Under the pieces are notes generated by a model, which was not told the origin of the DNA, did not search any database, and saw only the letters and a list, made by a program, of their open reading frames with translations. Below, piece by piece: positions 5,794 through 6,154 of a DNA stretch of 6,154 nt. Within the stretch, counting starts at the first letter, position 1. Every line of letters starts with the position of its first letter. Origin of the DNA: Streptosporangiaceae bacterium (GTDB lineage Bacteria; Actinomycetota; Actinomycetes; Streptosporangiales; Streptosporangiaceae); the NCBI GenBank assembly GCA_030052355.1, contig JASIGS010000757.1, positions 1 through 6,154 on the forward strand. The letters are read 5' to 3'. Both the position numbers and the translations under genes were made by a program.

Positions 5794-5842
5794 GGGACGG
5801 TGACCGGCATCCGGCCGCAAGGCCAGGCCGGGTCGCCGTCCC
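5794..5842 (+). terminator. Terminator of the secreted protein gene
   Basis: GGGACGGTGACC (5794-5805) pairs with GGTCGCCGTCCC (5831-5842) over 12 bp with one G-U. An inner stem, CCGGCC (5811-5816) with GGCC-A-GG (5821-5827), is capped by the GNRA-type tetraloop GCAA (5817-5820). It lies 26 bases after the stop codon. No T-tract follows, as with the other terminators here. Confidence 0.7.
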
Positions 5843-5942
5843 AGCTGACCCACTGCACCTCGCTGCGGTGTTCGGCATGAGCGCAACGGCAGCCGAACGC
5901 TAGATCCAGGCATACCGGGCCGCCGTCGAGGAGGCTTACCCC
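5838..5942 (+). pseudogene. Decayed C-terminus of a tyrosine-recombinase-like integrase
   Basis: This frame reads VPADPLHLAAVFGMSATAAER, then TAG (5901-5903), then IQAYRAAVEEAYPVG. From memory, the 'DPLHLAxVFGxxxxTAxRY' block is a frequent C-terminal segment of actinobacterial site-specific integrases, and the TAG stands where those proteins have Tyr (TAC/TAT). Codons on both sides of the stop are coding-like, and the frame stays open to the TAG at 5979-5981. Upstream of about 5838 the frame no longer resembles the family. No catalytic domain is left, so this would be a non-functional remnant marking a past mobile element. It overlaps the end of the terminator hairpin. The match is recalled rather than searched, so the identification is moderate. 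Confidence 0.45.
5870..5898. repeat. 7-bp inverted repeat in the integrase relic
   Basis: GTTCGGC (5870-5876) and GCCGAAC (5892-5898) are a perfect 7-bp inverted repeat with a 15-base spacer. It could form a weak hairpin. It falls within codons of the suspected relic and has no assigned function. Confidence 0.3.
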
Positions 5943-5981
5943 GTGGGCTCACTGCTACTATCTAGGATGCTAGCTTCCTAG
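5943..5981 (+). CDS. Possible 12-codon leader peptide
   Basis: GAGGAGG (5928-5934) lies 8 bases before a GTG that opens a 12-codon frame, Val-Gly-Ser-Leu-Leu-Leu-Ser-Arg-Met-Leu-Ala-Ser-TAG. Four of the codons are Leu, three of them CTA, a rare codon in such GC-rich DNA. The last codons lie in the 5955-5987 dyad, as in leader-peptide-controlled hairpins. The frame is also the continuation of the suspected integrase relic, so it may be only the end of that remnant. Confidence 0.25.
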   Translation: MGSLLLSRMLAS

Positions 5982-5987
5982 GAGTAG
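5955..5987. promoter_or_regulatory. 33-bp dyad upstream of the last gene, operator candidate
   Basis: The core CTAGGA (5962-5967), T, GCTAGC (5969-5974), T, TCCTAG (5976-5981) is palindromic at 9 of 10 positions. It is flanked by CTACT (5955-5959) and AGTAG (5983-5987), offset by one base. It is much richer in A/T than its surroundings. TACTAT (5956-5961) and TAGGAT (5963-5968) both fit the actinobacterial -10 pattern TAnnnT. No convincing -35 box is visible. It ends 15 bases before the GTG at 6003, so a bound protein or an RNA hairpin could control that gene. A recombination site is an alternative given the adjacent integrase relic. Confidence 0.55.
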
Positions 5988-6002
5988 GCCAGAGGTGCGA
6001 CT

Positions 6003-6154
6003 GTGGATGTGACCATATCTGCCGATCGGGTGCTCCGGGCGTCCGCTGCATGGATCTCCGTCTGGTTCCCGGACCACTCTGTCCATACCGACTTGGGCTG
6101 GCTGGAGTATTACCTGCTGGAGGGCACCGCGACGGTCATGCGCGTCTGGCCAGG
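6003..6154 (+). CDS. Hypothetical protein, N-terminal part only
   Basis: An open frame begins with GTG at 6003 and runs off the window after 50 complete codons. GAGG (5992-5995), within AGAGG, lies 7 bases upstream and supports this start. A second GTG at 6009 is possible. The visible residues begin Val-Asp-Val-Thr-Ile-Ser-Ala-Asp and are rich in Trp and other aromatics (for example DLGWLEYYLLEGTATV at about 30-45). Third positions are mostly G/C, as expected of a real gene. There is no signal peptide or membrane segment in this part. I do not recognise the family. Expression is probably influenced by the dyad just upstream. Confidence 0.6.
   Translation, partial: MDVTISADRVLRASAAWISVWFPDHSVHTDLGWLEYYLLEGTATVMRVWP

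Noticed and set aside
1..6154. CRISPR arrays, tRNA or rRNA genes, intact insertion sequences
   Set aside because: No regularly spaced repeats, no cloverleaf or rRNA-like stretch and no transposase frame were seen on either strand.

Overview
The window is high-GC DNA from an actinomycete-like bacterium (Actinomycetota). The main signs are strong G/C preference at third codon positions, GC-rich stem terminators without T-tracts, a secreted protein with the actinobacterial 'DVWxF...YxGxxW' propeller repeats, and a Trp-codon leader of the kind known in streptomycetes. The species cannot be named from this sequence.

Left part (1-1286): the window opens inside a tryptophan attenuator. The last codons of a leader peptide with three consecutive Trp codons (11-19) and a TAG stop (26-28) are followed by three mutually exclusive pairings: 1:2, 2:3 and the terminator-like 3:4. 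These lead into trpS (142-1212, +), a tryptophanyl-tRNA synthetase of the divergent, second-copy type (Deinococcus TrpRS II-like). It has non-standard residues at positions tied to indolmycin sensitivity, so it is probably an auxiliary, inducible TrpRS. A 17-bp perfect palindrome at 1232-1265 separates it from the convergent transporter gene.

Middle part (1287-4539): on the minus strand, a zinc nucleoside/nucleobase-type deaminase (3393-4118) is followed 90 bp later by a 671-aa MFS transporter (1287-3302). The transporter carries an unusual external insert of about 195 residues, made of degenerate repeats, between helices 11 and 12. The two genes may be cotranscribed and serve uptake and deamination of a nitrogenous base or nucleoside, but the substrate is unknown. 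A perfect inverted repeat at 4156-4179 lies upstream of the deaminase, between it and a divergent small ORF (4273-4539, +), and looks like an operator.

Right part (4540-6154): a structured leader and a near-perfect Shine-Dalgarno precede a secreted beta-propeller-like protein (4679-5767, +), followed by a large terminator hairpin. The next 235 bp contain no intact gene. They hold what looks like the decayed C-terminus of an integrase, interrupted by a TAG where family members have Tyr, then a 33-bp AT-richer dyad. After that comes the start of an unrecognised gene (6003 onward, +) that runs off the end.

The most informative signals are the trpS attenuator, the MFS loop insert, the two palindromic operator candidates and the integrase relic.
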